A DNA stretch of 64,000 bases, taken from contig OX387183.1 of NCBI GenBank assembly GCA_947561395.2, positions 42,700,901-42,764,900 on the forward strand, read 5' to 3'. The DNA is from Buxus sempervirens. Lineage: Eukaryota; Streptophyta; Magnoliopsida; Buxales; Buxaceae. Below, piece after piece: positions 1 through 9,339 of the stretch. The notes below the pieces were generated by a model that was not told the DNA's origin, searched no databases, and worked only from the letters and a program-made list of their open reading frames with translations. The position numbers and the translations under genes are program-made. The number at the start of each line of letters is the position of its first letter. Within the stretch, counting starts at the first letter, position 1.

Positions 1-738
1 AAGAGAAAAACCACATAGCATTAAGTCTGAAAAATTCTATCATCAGCTATATTGGAAATGCAAAATCATGCCGTGAGCAATTCAGTTGGGAATTAGCACT
101 GGCAAACAATCCAAACAAGTTGCAGGGATTATCAGAAATACAAAACTTTAGTTCTTGATATGCAGTGTGAAGTCAAACACACCAAGGAGGAAATTTTCCA
201 ATTACCAATGTTGTTTGCTCGGAGAGATGGACTGCTGGTTAACCAAGGAAAAATCCAATCAACAATAATCCAGCATGATCAAAGCAAAGAAAAAGGCATG
301 ATTCGATGATGCTATGCAAAAGAAAAGAAAAAAAAAACATGCCTGACTGAACCGGATTCTACTCACTGGTTGAGCGGCAGTAAAAGAAGGAAGCACCTGT
401 TTACGAGCAGGTAAGTTGGGCAGGTGAAGAACAAGTCGCCGACACTCAGAGGGAGTCACCGGAGCAGAGGCGACGGCGTTAAGCTGAGGAAACCACCGAA
501 AATCCGAGGAAATCGAGCTAGGGCTTGACCATGGCCAAGAATGGGCGACAATGGAAGTCGCCGGAGTTACAGGCCGTCGCCGGGAGCAATAGGGGGCACC
601 GAAGTTGCTGGAGATCGCCGGGAAAGGAAGGAAGTCATCAAGGATGAAGAAGAAGAGAAACGTGTCCAGTCTGAGTAATCGGAGAAGGAAGAAAGAATGG
701 GGAAAGTCGCGGTCGCGCGCGACTTAATAAAAGCAGAT

Positions 739-802
739 GTATCCGGTCAATCAGGCCGGATACAAACAAGGCCATTCGTATCCGGCATGCTACACCCGAT
801 AC
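739..802 (-). repeat. Two 25-bp TATCCGG dyads at an antisense promoter
   Basis: Two inverted repeats with arms GTATCCGG / CCGGATAC (the second is imperfect, ending CCCGATAC) flank 9-bp centres at 739-763 and 778-802. Their starts are exactly 39 bp apart. On the minus strand they lie immediately upstream of a weak AT-rich TATA-like stretch (725-733) and a leader-like region. The same word with the same spacing occurs in this element's own LTR at 1471-1612. Confidence 0.85.
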
Positions 803-961
803 AAAAGAAAAAAAACAAAAAAAAAAAGAAAAAAGAGAAAAAGAAATGAAAAAAAAGGGAAAAAAAAGAAAAAGAAAAAAAAGGAAAAAAAAAAAGAAAA
901 AAGAAAAAAAAGGGAAAAATGAGAAAAGAAAAAAAAAGAGAAAAAAAAGAACAAAGAGAGA
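803..961 (+). repeat. Purine-rich (A/G) tract
   Basis: About 160 bases are almost entirely A and G on the plus strand, with two or three C interruptions. The overlapping Lys/Arg-rich and Phe-rich ORFs on both strands come from this composition and are not genes. Confidence 0.9.
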
Positions 962-995
962 GAGCAAAAATGGACTGCAAATTCAGCTGTTTTCA

Positions 996-1197
996 CAAAA
1001 ACCCTATTTTGTCTTGAAATCCACTTCATAGCCACGAGAGCTCAGTGGAATTTAGGACAACTTTGGGAAATGTGTTGGTCGAAAAGGAAGATATCCACTC
1101 AATTTTTAACTTGATTTGATAAAAAAATCAATTTTCAAAAATCCTATTTTTGGGCTTAAAATCCGCTTCATAGCCACGAGAGCTCAGTGGAATTTAA
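996..1197 (+). repeat. Duplicated ~60-bp unit near the PPT
   Basis: Two copies (about 996-1055 and 1137-1197) share a CCTATTTT... lead-in followed by CTTCATAGCCACGAGAGCTC and AGTGGAATTTA. A third, diverged version lies in the same relative place in the other LTR-A element at 60656-60690. Its conservation between otherwise diverged copies suggests a constrained 3' internal motif of this family. Confidence 0.75.
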
Positions 1198-1355
1198 GAA
1201 TTCTTGGAGAAATGCCCCCTTAAAGTTAGGGCTTTTTGGCAAATCTTCACCCAAAAATTATTTTTATAAAATTGAATTGAACCAAGCAAATCAAGGTTAA
1301 GGGAGTGCAATTTGGGCTTGTCTAATCTTTGCAGCTCATTGCTTCGCAACTCCCG

Positions 1356-1368
1356 CAAAGATGGGAGT
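1356..1368 (+). other. Polypurine tract of LTR-A copy A1
   Basis: The purine-rich stretch CAAAGATGGGAGT directly precedes the LTR start TGTACACACC. It occupies the position expected of a plus-strand primer site, and the Tat copy has an equivalent at 60865-60879. Confidence 0.7.
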
Positions 1369-1470
1369 TGTACACACCCCAAATTGCACAGCAAAAATGA
1401 TCAATAATCATCAAAAATCACTATCTCCTTTGAAGCCAGCACAGAATTTGAGAAAATGAGTTTTTTCCTT

Positions 1471-1612
1471 GTATCCGGCAACTCAGGCCGGATACAAGTA
1501 GTTTCCTCTGTATCCGATGGAATAGGCCGGATACAAGCAGAGCTCAGTGTATCCGGCACCACAGGCCGGATACCTTAAGGCTCTTGTGTATCCGGCCTGA
1601 TATGCCGGATAC
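1471..1612 (+). repeat. Four 25-bp TATCCGG dyads, exact 39-bp period
   Basis: Dyads start at 1471, 1510, 1549 and 1588. Each has 8-bp arms GTATCCGG / CCGGATAC (the second has one arm mismatch) around a 9-bp centre. Centres and 14-bp spacers differ from unit to unit while the arms hold. The array lies about 170 bp upstream of the TATA box, so it should not be part of a transcript starting in this LTR. This favours a DNA-level site over an RNA hairpin. Confidence 0.95.
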
Positions 1613-1780
1613 ATTAGTTTTGCTCAAAATTAGGGTTTTCCGAGAGATTTCACTTTTTTACCATCATATCCTTCATTAAATGAGGGGAAATCTCGGAAAT
1701 AGCCTTAGGGTTAAGGTTGGTGGGCTATAGACATTATGTTGTGTCTACCATTCTCACCAACCCTAACCCTAGCCTTGGCC

Positions 1781-1789
1781 TATAAATAG
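1781..1789 (+). promoter_or_regulatory. TATA box of LTR-A
   Basis: TATAAATAG follows a C-rich segment. The same sequence is found in the other LTR-A copies at 61459-61467 (plus) and about 36656-36664 (minus), so the U3/R boundary is probably about 30 bp downstream. Confidence 0.8.
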
Positions 1790-3842
1790 AAGGCTCCTCC
1801 TTAAGCAAATGGCCAATAAGTTGGAGATCCAAGAGCTCCAAGAGAAGAGGGAAACTGCTGCCGAAGTGCTTCCAGAATCCAGGTAAGCCTCAAACCTCTC
1901 TTTAATTTCTGTTTTTACATTCCTAGATCTAGATCTCTTCTTCTACCTTTCTGTAGAATAAGGCCTTCTATGTGTGTAAAAACCCTTCCCTGGCTCAAAG
2001 TATCTCAAGACTCCCCCTAGCCGTAAAACGTGAAGGCGGGATCTAGGAGAAACGAGACTGGGGATTGACCCTAGTGCTAGAACCTTATCTTGCATAAGCC
2101 TTTTGAATGATTGAAAACCATTTCATGTTCAAAGTACCCCAAGATTATCTTGAAGAACCGTGTTTAACGGGGAGAGAGAACTAAGGGAAACGATAATGGA
2201 ACGGAACCCTAGATTGTTCTAGATCCCATTTTTTATTAATCTGAATACATGCTATGAGCCTTGTGATTCTTTGAAAACCCTTCTATATTCAAAGTACCCC
2301 AAGATTATCATGAAGAACCGTGTTTAACGGGGAGAGAGAACTAAGGGAAACGATAACGGAACGGAACCCTAGGTTGTTTTAGAACCTTACTTTGATTGAT
2401 ATGAATGCATACTATCTTTGCTACATTGTTGGAATGGTTTTTACACCTACACATACATAGCACATGATTTTGGCGGGATAGGCTCATATTTTGGATTTAT
2501 TACATTCATTGTGATAAATCTAAAATAAATGGCCTCAATCAATTCTGGAATTTATTTGAATGGTTTTTAAAGGATTTTGATTAATCTTGCACGGATCACA
2601 CACTTTTATCACTCTTTGGATTTGGTTTTCTTCAAAAAGGGCTTAACTTGACAGCAACTGTACCCTGACTTCGGACACTCATAACTTCATTGTCAGGATG
2701 AATTTTGGAGTGATTCTAGAACCATGGGAAAGGTGAGGCTGTCTAGTTTATGTCCACCAAATTTCATTAATTTCTATCAAGCAGATTTTTGACACCATTC
2801 TGCCGAAGTTGAGAGGTCATTTCAGGTCAAACTGTTGAACCTATCACTTCGAATGGGTGCCATCTGCTTGTTTTAAATCCGATTCAAGTGATTTTTGTTT
2901 CTGGGAACTCCTTTATGAGTATATTTTTAACTCCAATTGGTTTTATAATTTTTTGATTTAAATTGTGTCATGGAGAGCAGATTTTCTCAGAACTGCTCAA
3001 CAGCACTTTTTCTGGGTCAATCTGTGATCCTCGGGGCCTGTTCGGGAAGTCACCCAAGGCATATCCAAATGAGTTTTTGAATGAGGCTAGTTTCTTTTGA
3101 AAGATGGCCATACAGACTTCATTGACACCAAATTTCATTGATTTTTATGGAGCCGAATTTTCTAGGTGATTTTCCGAACTTGCCTACTTGTTACTTTTGA
3201 TTTTCTCCGGCAGCAACTTTAAAAGAGCCATAACTCTTAGAATTTCAACTGGAATTAATTGAAATTTTGCATGAGACTATTGTTTACCCTAATATTTCAA
3301 ATGAATTTGGTTTGATTTAATTTAAAATTGGATTTGATTGATTTCAAGACAAATGGCATTACTTTTTACCCAATTTCCTGGATTTGCCTCAACTTGGTTT
3401 TGTGCAACTTTTGCTTTGATTTCCATCTTTTTGTGATAGTCCAGAAATGATATTGACATAAAAAGAGGATCTGGAATTCATTTGGATTTTCATGTAAAGA
3501 TATCATACATGTGTCGTTTTTCCAAATTTTAATGATTTTTAGCAAGCTTTCTTATTTCTTAACATGAACAACACTTGGCAACCACCTTATGTGGGTGAAT
3601 GGGGGTGCCTAACACCTTCCCCTGTTCATAATCTAATCCCCTTACCCATCTCTGGATTTGATTTTCAAGTAGGGTTATTTTTTACTCTAGAATTCGTCTT
3701 TTATCTCTTTTTGCTTATTTTTAATCTTTTGGTGTCCATTCACACCTTAAAACTGAATGGTGGCGACTCTCCCACTTTTTATGTTGATCCCGTGTGTTGA
3801 CGGAGGGGAGATCATTCCGGTGATTTTTTCCCATGTCTCACA

Positions 3843-3970
3843 GAACCAAACCATTTATTTCTTTTAGAATTTTGATTTAATGAATCTAATTAAATCTTTT
3901 AATCCCCTATTTACCCTTAATTAAAATATTCATTCTTAATTACAATTTCATGAAAATCCAGGGTCTTACA
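3843..3970 (-). mobile_element. LTR-D fragment (5' tip, reverse orientation)
   Basis: Read on the minus strand, this begins TGTAAGACCCTG at 3970 and resembles the start of LTR-D at 34477. It is cut at 3843 by the end of the LTR-A copy, so the LTR-A element appears to have inserted into a reverse-strand LTR-D copy. The rest lies off the left edge. Confidence 0.7.
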
Positions 3971-4860
3971 CCATTTCTTCTGGACCCTTGAACCCAGCCT
4001 ACGTTTCATCCCATTATGAAGTCCTTTCTAATTACAGAGAATGTAACACTGAATTTCGGATGAACTGGCAATGACAGAACCAAAAGGACAAAAGAACTTT
4101 GGCTAGACATAATGGTTACCCATAAAATGAAGCTATATAGGGTTTGAGCCCACTTATCCTTCATTTCTGAACACTGGAACCAAAGCCTACATTTTGTCCT
4201 ACTGATAAGTCCTCTCTGATCGTTGGATCATGATCCGTGGAAATTGACAGGACCCTCAGACTGGGGCAAGACATCGAACCTGAGCGAAGGAACCAATTGA
4301 AAGAAAAACCATTCCACAACCCTCAGACAAGGGTGGGGAAAGAAACAAGAGAGGAAGGCAAAAGAGCTAGGGAAAGGGTAGTGCCAAAGAAACCCCTTGG
4401 ACCAAAACAATTCCCCTCATTTCAACCAAAGGCATGCTATTGAAGGCGAAAAATGTTGAGACCCTCGCAGGAAGTGCCGGGAGGCACCACTTCATAAGTC
4501 TAAATGAGATTGTTGGGTGACTTACCCAAAGATTACTGATCTTGTCGTGGACCCACTTCAAAGAGGAAACTCCAAACTCTTAATGAATTCCCAAGAGATT
4601 TTAATCAAAAAGAAATTGCTTGAATTTACATGTAATTTTGAGAATAAATAGATGAAGTCCAATTGACTGAACTCCACATGAACTTTTGCAGGTACTGACA
4701 AAACTTGAAACAGACAGACAAAGCCACCACAGCGCATCTCACATGTTAGGTGCGGGACAGAATCATTGCAATGTAGTCACACATTAGACGCAGAAGAAAT
4801 CCATCACGGTGTACTCACACATTGGATTCAAGACAAAGATATCCCCAGCACATCTCACGT

Positions 4861-5740
4861 GTCGGACAGAGATTGAAGGAGCAAGGTGTCTCCTAACCCT
4901 AAGGAGCAAGATGTCTCCCAATATTGAAGAATTAAGGGGCAAGGTGCCTCCCAAAAAGCAAGACATAAGGAGCAAGGCGTCTCCCAAGACAGAAGGAGCA
5001 AGGTGCCTTCCGACACTAAGGAGCAAGATGTCTCCCAAAATTGAAGAATTAAGGAGCAAAGCGTCTCCCAACCATAGAGAGTAAGGCGTCTTTCAAGATT
5101 GAAAGGGCAAGGCGTCCCTGGAGCAAGGCGACTCCGAAATTAAGGAGCAAGACGTCTTCAAACCACAGAGAGCAAGGCATCTCTCAAGACTGAAAGGGCA
5201 AGGTATCCCTGAAGCAAGGTGACTCCGAAATTAAGGAGCAATGTGTCTCCCAACCACAGAGAGCAAGGCGTCTCTCAAGACTAAAAAGGCAAGGCATCCC
5301 TGGAGCAAGGCAACTCTGAAATTAAGGAGCAAGACGTCTCCCAACCACAGAGAGCAAGGCGTCTCTCAAGATTGAAAGGGCAAGGCGACTCCGAAATTAA
5401 GGAGCAAGGCGTCTCCCAACCACAAAGAGCAAGGCGTCTCTCAAGACTGAAAGGGTAAGGTGTCCCTGGAGCATGGCGAGGCTGAAATTAAGGAGCAAGG
5501 CATCTCCCAACCACAGAGTGCAAGGCGTCCCTGGAGCAAGGCGTCTCCCAACCACAGAGAGGAAAGCGTCTCTCAAGACTAAAAGGGCAAGGCGTCCCTG
5601 GAGCAAGGCGACTCCGAAACTAATGGAGCAAGGCATCTCCCAACCACAGAGAGCAAGGCGTCTCTCAAGACTGAAAGGGCAAGGCGTCCCTGGAGCAAGG
5701 CGACTCCTAAACTAATGGAGCAAAGTGTCTCTCAAGATTG
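4861..5740 (+). repeat. 91-bp higher-order tandem array
   Basis: The array is built from GGAGCAAGGCGTCTCC-like sub-words. The full unit (AAGGAGC... to ...CCGAAATT) starts at 5142, 5233, 5324, 5399 and 5490, giving periods of 91, 91, 75 and 91. The short unit carries a 16-bp loss. Units before 5050 are more irregular. It lies between the presumed pol end and the PPT. Confidence 0.9.
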
Positions 5741-5753
5741 AAGACGGAGTGTG

Positions 5754-6062
5754 GGAGCAAGGGGTCTCCCACATCTAAATGGACACGGAAATGTGTCTCT
5801 AAGGTGCAAGGCATCACCCACATCTGAATGACACTGAAATGTGTCCCTAAGGAGCAAGTTGTCTTCCACATTTGAATGACATGGAAATGTGTCCCTAAGG
5901 AGCAAGGCGTCTCCCGCATTTGTATGACACGAAAATATGTTCCTAAGGAGCAAGGAGTCTCCCACATTTGTATGACACGGAAATGTGTTCCTAAGGAGCA
6001 AGGCATCTCCTACATTTGAATGACACGAAAATGTGTCCTTAAGGAGCAAGGCGTCTTCCAAG
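5754..6062 (+). repeat. 48-bp tandem array
   Basis: Seven units begin with GGAGCAAG or a close variant at 5754, 5803, 5851, 5899, 5947, 5995 and 6043; the period is 48 after the first step of 49. Each has a TCTCCCACATTTGAATGACA-type body. The sub-word shared with the 91-bp array suggests one arose from the other. Because 48 is a multiple of 3, it creates a spurious 16-residue repeat ORF on the minus strand. Confidence 0.92.
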
Positions 6063-6857
6063 ACTGAAGGACATGGCGTCCTTAGAGCAAGGAATCTCCA
6101 AACCGCAAAAACTTGAGGCCAAAGCCTCCCGATTGAAGAACAATGAGCAAAGACCTGAAAAGGAGCAGAGCATCTCCCAAGACTGAAGGACAAGGTGTCC
6201 CTAAGGAGCAAGGTGCCTCTACAAAGTTGAACAAAATGTTCCCATTCCTAAAAATTACAGACATGAAGAAGAAGACAAAATGAAGAACTATTTGGAAAAT
6301 GGCCCCTTTTGTAATTTTCATTTTCCCACTTTTGCATCATAGGATTTGAACCAGGATTTGGAGCTCTTCGGTGTGCTGGATAGCAGTGACTCTTAAACCC
6401 TTTAGAAGCCAAATAGAGTTAAAGGGTAGTGTACTTACATGGGAGATAAAGAACTTCAAACTTAAAAAACCCAAAAAAAAACGCAAAAAAAAAAAAAAAC
6501 TTAAAAAAGAAAAAGAAAAAGTGAAAAGATAAAAGAAGTTAAAAGTCAATGGAAAAAACAAGTGGAAAAGAACACTATTGAAGCAATTTTGCATCAACGT
6601 CGAAACAAGTCGGTGAGTCTAAGTCCAACCCATCTTTTCAATTCAAACTAAAAAAGAGGAACAATTCCAAACGCTCAATGGCAAGGAAAATCCCCAGAAC
6701 TTGGAAGTGAGCCAAAGCAACGTAGAGCTTGCACCGACGCTTCCGCATCTTTGAAAACATTAAAGGACCTGACTCATCGGTTATGTCAACAGGAATGCAA
6801 AGTGCAAAAATAGGGTTCTTTTTATTCTTTGTCATTCATCACCATGGTGACTCTAAC

Positions 6858-6870
6858 AAAGAGGGGCAAC
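6858..6870 (+). other. Polypurine tract of LTR-C element
   Basis: AAAGAGGGGCAAC sits immediately before the LTR-C start TGTCAGCACC, as expected for a plus-strand primer site. Confidence 0.75.
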
Positions 6871-8092
6871 TGTCAGCACCCCATTTTTGCACCATAGAAT
6901 TGCCTAAGAAGCATATCTTAAACTAGCATATATGTGAGCACCTAAATTGAGGTTTTATAGTGGACCTGTCTTTTTGAAATAACAATCCCATAATAAAGAG
7001 AATTCTGAGCCGATTCTGATGCACCAAACCGTGCTCAAATCGGATCTCAAACGGTTAAGTTATGAATAAAAGAAATAAAAGGTAGTCTAGGGATTGTTAT
7101 AAAACCAAAATTGGATGCCACATGGTAGCCACATGTACGCTATGGCAGTTGCCATGTAACCAATGATAAATTAAAAATTTTGTGGTTCTTTTAGTAAATA
7201 AGTAAGTTTCCTAATGGGGTTTGTTGTGCAAATAAATAAAAAATTTAATAACAAAATTAATAAAAGTTTTGAGATTAAAAGAAAATAAAAAATATATAAA
7301 CAAAGAGAAATGAGTTGGACGAATTGGTGCAACTCATATTCCATTGAGATATTGAGACTAAGCTTAAAAAAGATATAAGCCTAAAAAATATGGGACAAAA
7401 TAGACTTTGACCAAACCTAAATGAATGATGGTGGTTAAGAGAGGAGTTAGGAGTTTAGGTGTTTAAGAGGAGAAGTTAAGGAAAAGGGAGGTTTAAGAGA
7501 GGAAGAGGAGGAGTTAGGAGTTTAGGTGTTTAAGAGGAGAAGTTAAGAAGTTGAAGGGGTGGGAATTCTCTATAAAATGAATAGAAGTTGGAAGCAAAAA
7601 GAGTGAAGGATCTAAAGAAGCGAGTTCTTAAGAAAAAGCAAAGAGGGAAGTGAGAAAAAGAGGTTGAAGGAGGTTGTGCAAGAGAAAGGAGGGAACATCT
7701 GGAGTTGAGCACATCAGTTACCAGGAAATCGACTCCATACCAGGTTTTTTCATTATTTTGTTTATTGATTCTTTAATCAAATATTTTTTTTATGTTGTTA
7801 GATTGTCAAATGAAAATAATAACAAGCATGTCACTGTTATGGCCGAATCTGAATTTTTCAGTGTTGTTATTTGACAAATGAAAGTATACAAAGCATGTCT
7901 CTTATCCGGGTTGAATTTGTTGAACGAATTGATATGTGGGTTGAATTTTGAGAATTTGATAAACTAGGGTGCCTAATTTGTTATTCTGAAAAGTTAAAGG
8001 ATTTAAAAAGAACTTATTTTATTTCATGTTTTAGTCCTTGTTTAGAACCTTTTTAATAACTCTAGCTTTCATTTGTTATTTCTTTTATTTCT

Positions 8093-9279
8093 TGTAAGTG
8101 TGAAAACTCACACTCCTTTTATGACAAATGTTTGACAAATTATATCTTCTAATAAATCTTCAAGATGTGCAGATTAAATAATGAAAATTCAGTAAATTTA
8201 GAAAAGAAGAAGAAGATGATGCTGCCACACAGCTACCACGCCGCTGGTAGCCCAATGAAATGAAAGATTTTCTAAACAGAGCATTTTATTGTAAAGGCAC
8301 TTGCGAAGATCAACGCCGCCGCAACCCCGCTGGTAGCGCATAAGTTAATCAGTGCTTTGAAAGAAAGGTACGTGCACTAGCGTCGTAAGGTGACGCCGAC
8401 ACGCTGCTGGTAGCGCAGAGCAAGATTGAAGATTACATGATCAGCCGTGCACATGCCGTGTTCTCTCTCGCTAGCAGCTCGCTGGCAGCGCGCCCTTAAC
8501 TGATTCAACCTGTTCTGAGCGGGATTTGAGTTCGCTTCCAGCCGTCTACCCCGATCGCTTCACGACGCCACCAGCGCTCGACGCGATCTGAGTTTTATTC
8601 TTTAAATAGACGTGCTGTAATTTTTAGTAGCGACTTTTGATCTTTGGATCTTTTTGTTTTCGGATCTTGAGGTGTTTGAGATTCGATCAAATCGTCTTTA
8701 GAGAGTCGGCGATCGAGTGAGGGGGAGATCTGAGATAGATCACCTGGAATTGAAGATAGAGGATTCTTCTTCAATTCGGAACTTCATCTGATCGTGTGAT
8801 CGCCTGGACTGGTGATCGGCTTTGATTGATGTGTAGGTGGATTCCTACTGCATTGGATTGTCTCAGTGGATTCTGAGGTGATTGCTGCGATCTGGATTGA
8901 TCGTGTTCTGCAGCTTGTGGATTCAAGCTGTGTTGCAGTTCGTGGATTCAAACTGAGGATCACTGGTGAGTGATTGTTTGCGATCTGGACTGATCGTGTT
9001 CTGCAGCTTGTGGATTCAAGCTGTGTTGCAGTTCGTGGATTTGAACTGTGAATTGCTATTGAGTGAGTCCAATTGTAAAGGTTAAGTATGTACTCCTTTG
9101 TAATTGTCTTTTCATTCAATAGTGGATTTTCGAAGGGTTAGTCGCCTCATATAGACTCGAGGTTTTTCCTGGATCTGGATCCAGGTGTCCTCGTATAATT
9201 CTCTGTGTATTGTTTCCGCATTGTTAAATTCTGAATTGTTGTAGATCGTGGACCTATAGAGTAGTCCTCTACTCTTACA
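8093..9279 (+). repeat. 5' LTR of copia element
   Basis: Ends are TGTAAGTGTG...CTCTTACA. GCTGGTAGC-type dyads occupy 8232-8490, a TATA-like TTTAAATAG lies at 8601-8609, and a duplicated CTGCAGCTTGTGGATTCAAGC segment lies near 8908 and 9000. The minus-strand ORF 8784-9119 only reads this duplication. Confidence 0.95.
8232..8490 (+). repeat. GCTGGTAGC dyad array in copia 5' LTR
   Basis: The core GCTGGTAGC (or GCTGGCAGC) starts at 8243, 8329, 8405 and 8481. The first forms a clean dyad, GCTACCA / TGGTAGC at 8232-8251; the last is paired with GCTAGCAGC just before it. A related CGCCACCAGCGCTC lies at 8567-8580. The array ends close upstream of the TATA-like box. The same word precedes the third ORF at 18658-18741. 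Confidence 0.8.
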
Positions 9280-9281
9280 AG

Positions 9282-9293
9282 TGGTATCAGAGC
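9282..9293 (+). other. Primer binding site (iMet tRNA) of copia element
   Basis: TGGTATCAGAGC, two bases after the LTR end, is complementary to the 3' end of plant initiator methionine tRNA. Confidence 0.95.
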
Positions 9294-9339
9294 CTATTCA
9301 CTTTGAATTGCTATACAAAGTGTGATCTAGATCTATAGC

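Larger units (their letters stand above)
1..1368 (+). mobile_element. 3' internal region of LTR-A (Tat-type) element, copy A1
   Basis: This is the untranslated 3' part of a retroelement whose 3' LTR begins at 1369. It is placed by its likeness to the region before the other LTR-A 3' LTR (60005-60879): both carry a CTTCATAGCCACGAG motif, a 'CCCTTAAAG(T/A)TAGGG' stretch and a purine-rich PPT just before the LTR. I find no gag-pol here. On the minus strand, bases 420-720 resemble the transcribed leader of the antisense gene seen in the Tat copy at 60.06-60.43 kb (both rich in GCCGGAG/GTCGCC). The ORFs at 638-1035 are only readings of a purine tract. The 5' part of the element lies off the window. 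Confidence 0.7.
1369..3842 (+). mobile_element. 3' LTR of LTR-A family (copy A1)
   Basis: The boundaries are TG (1369) and CA (3842) and agree with the solo copy of the same family at 34757-37546 (reverse strand). Within it, four dyads (1471-1612) are followed by a TATA box (1781-1789) and a leader with a plausible splice donor near 1882 (CCAG/GTAAGCC). A ~160-bp tandem duplication follows, with AAAGTACCCC at 2131 and again at 2291; the solo copy has only one unit. The remainder is AT-rich and has no coding signal. The LTR is 2474 bp long. The 3' flank is GAACC; the matching target site would be off the window. Confidence 0.85.
3971..6870 (+). mobile_element. 3' internal region of LTR-C element
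   Basis: This is non-coding sequence before the LTR-C 3' LTR at 6871. Its first part (3971-4560) has the degenerate 'GCCTACATTTTGTCCT' type of repeats that also follow pol in the Tat element at 47.2-47.4 kb. It then holds two tandem arrays (4861-5740 and 5754-6062), a purine-rich stretch (about 6470-6535) and the PPT. No gag-pol residue is visible. Assigning the element to the Tat/Athila branch is an inference from layout. The ORFs here are artefacts of the repeats. Confidence 0.65.

Noticed and set aside
638-1035. Several Phe-rich (minus) and Lys/Arg-rich (plus) ORFs
   Set aside because: They only read the A/G tract at 803-961 and have no domain or conserved start.
1471-1612. Regularly spaced palindromes considered as a CRISPR array
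   Set aside because: Spacers are only 14 bp, repeats vary in the centre, no cas genes exist, and the setting is a plant LTR.
5397-6211. Repetitive minus-strand ORFs with a 16-residue repeat
   Set aside because: The 48-bp tandem array is a multiple of three, so it stays open by arithmetic; there is no start context or homologue.
8784-9119. 111-residue minus-strand ORF, repeated at 21527-21862
   Set aside because: It lies wholly in the copia LTRs and reads an internal LTR duplication; it recurs only because the LTRs are paired.
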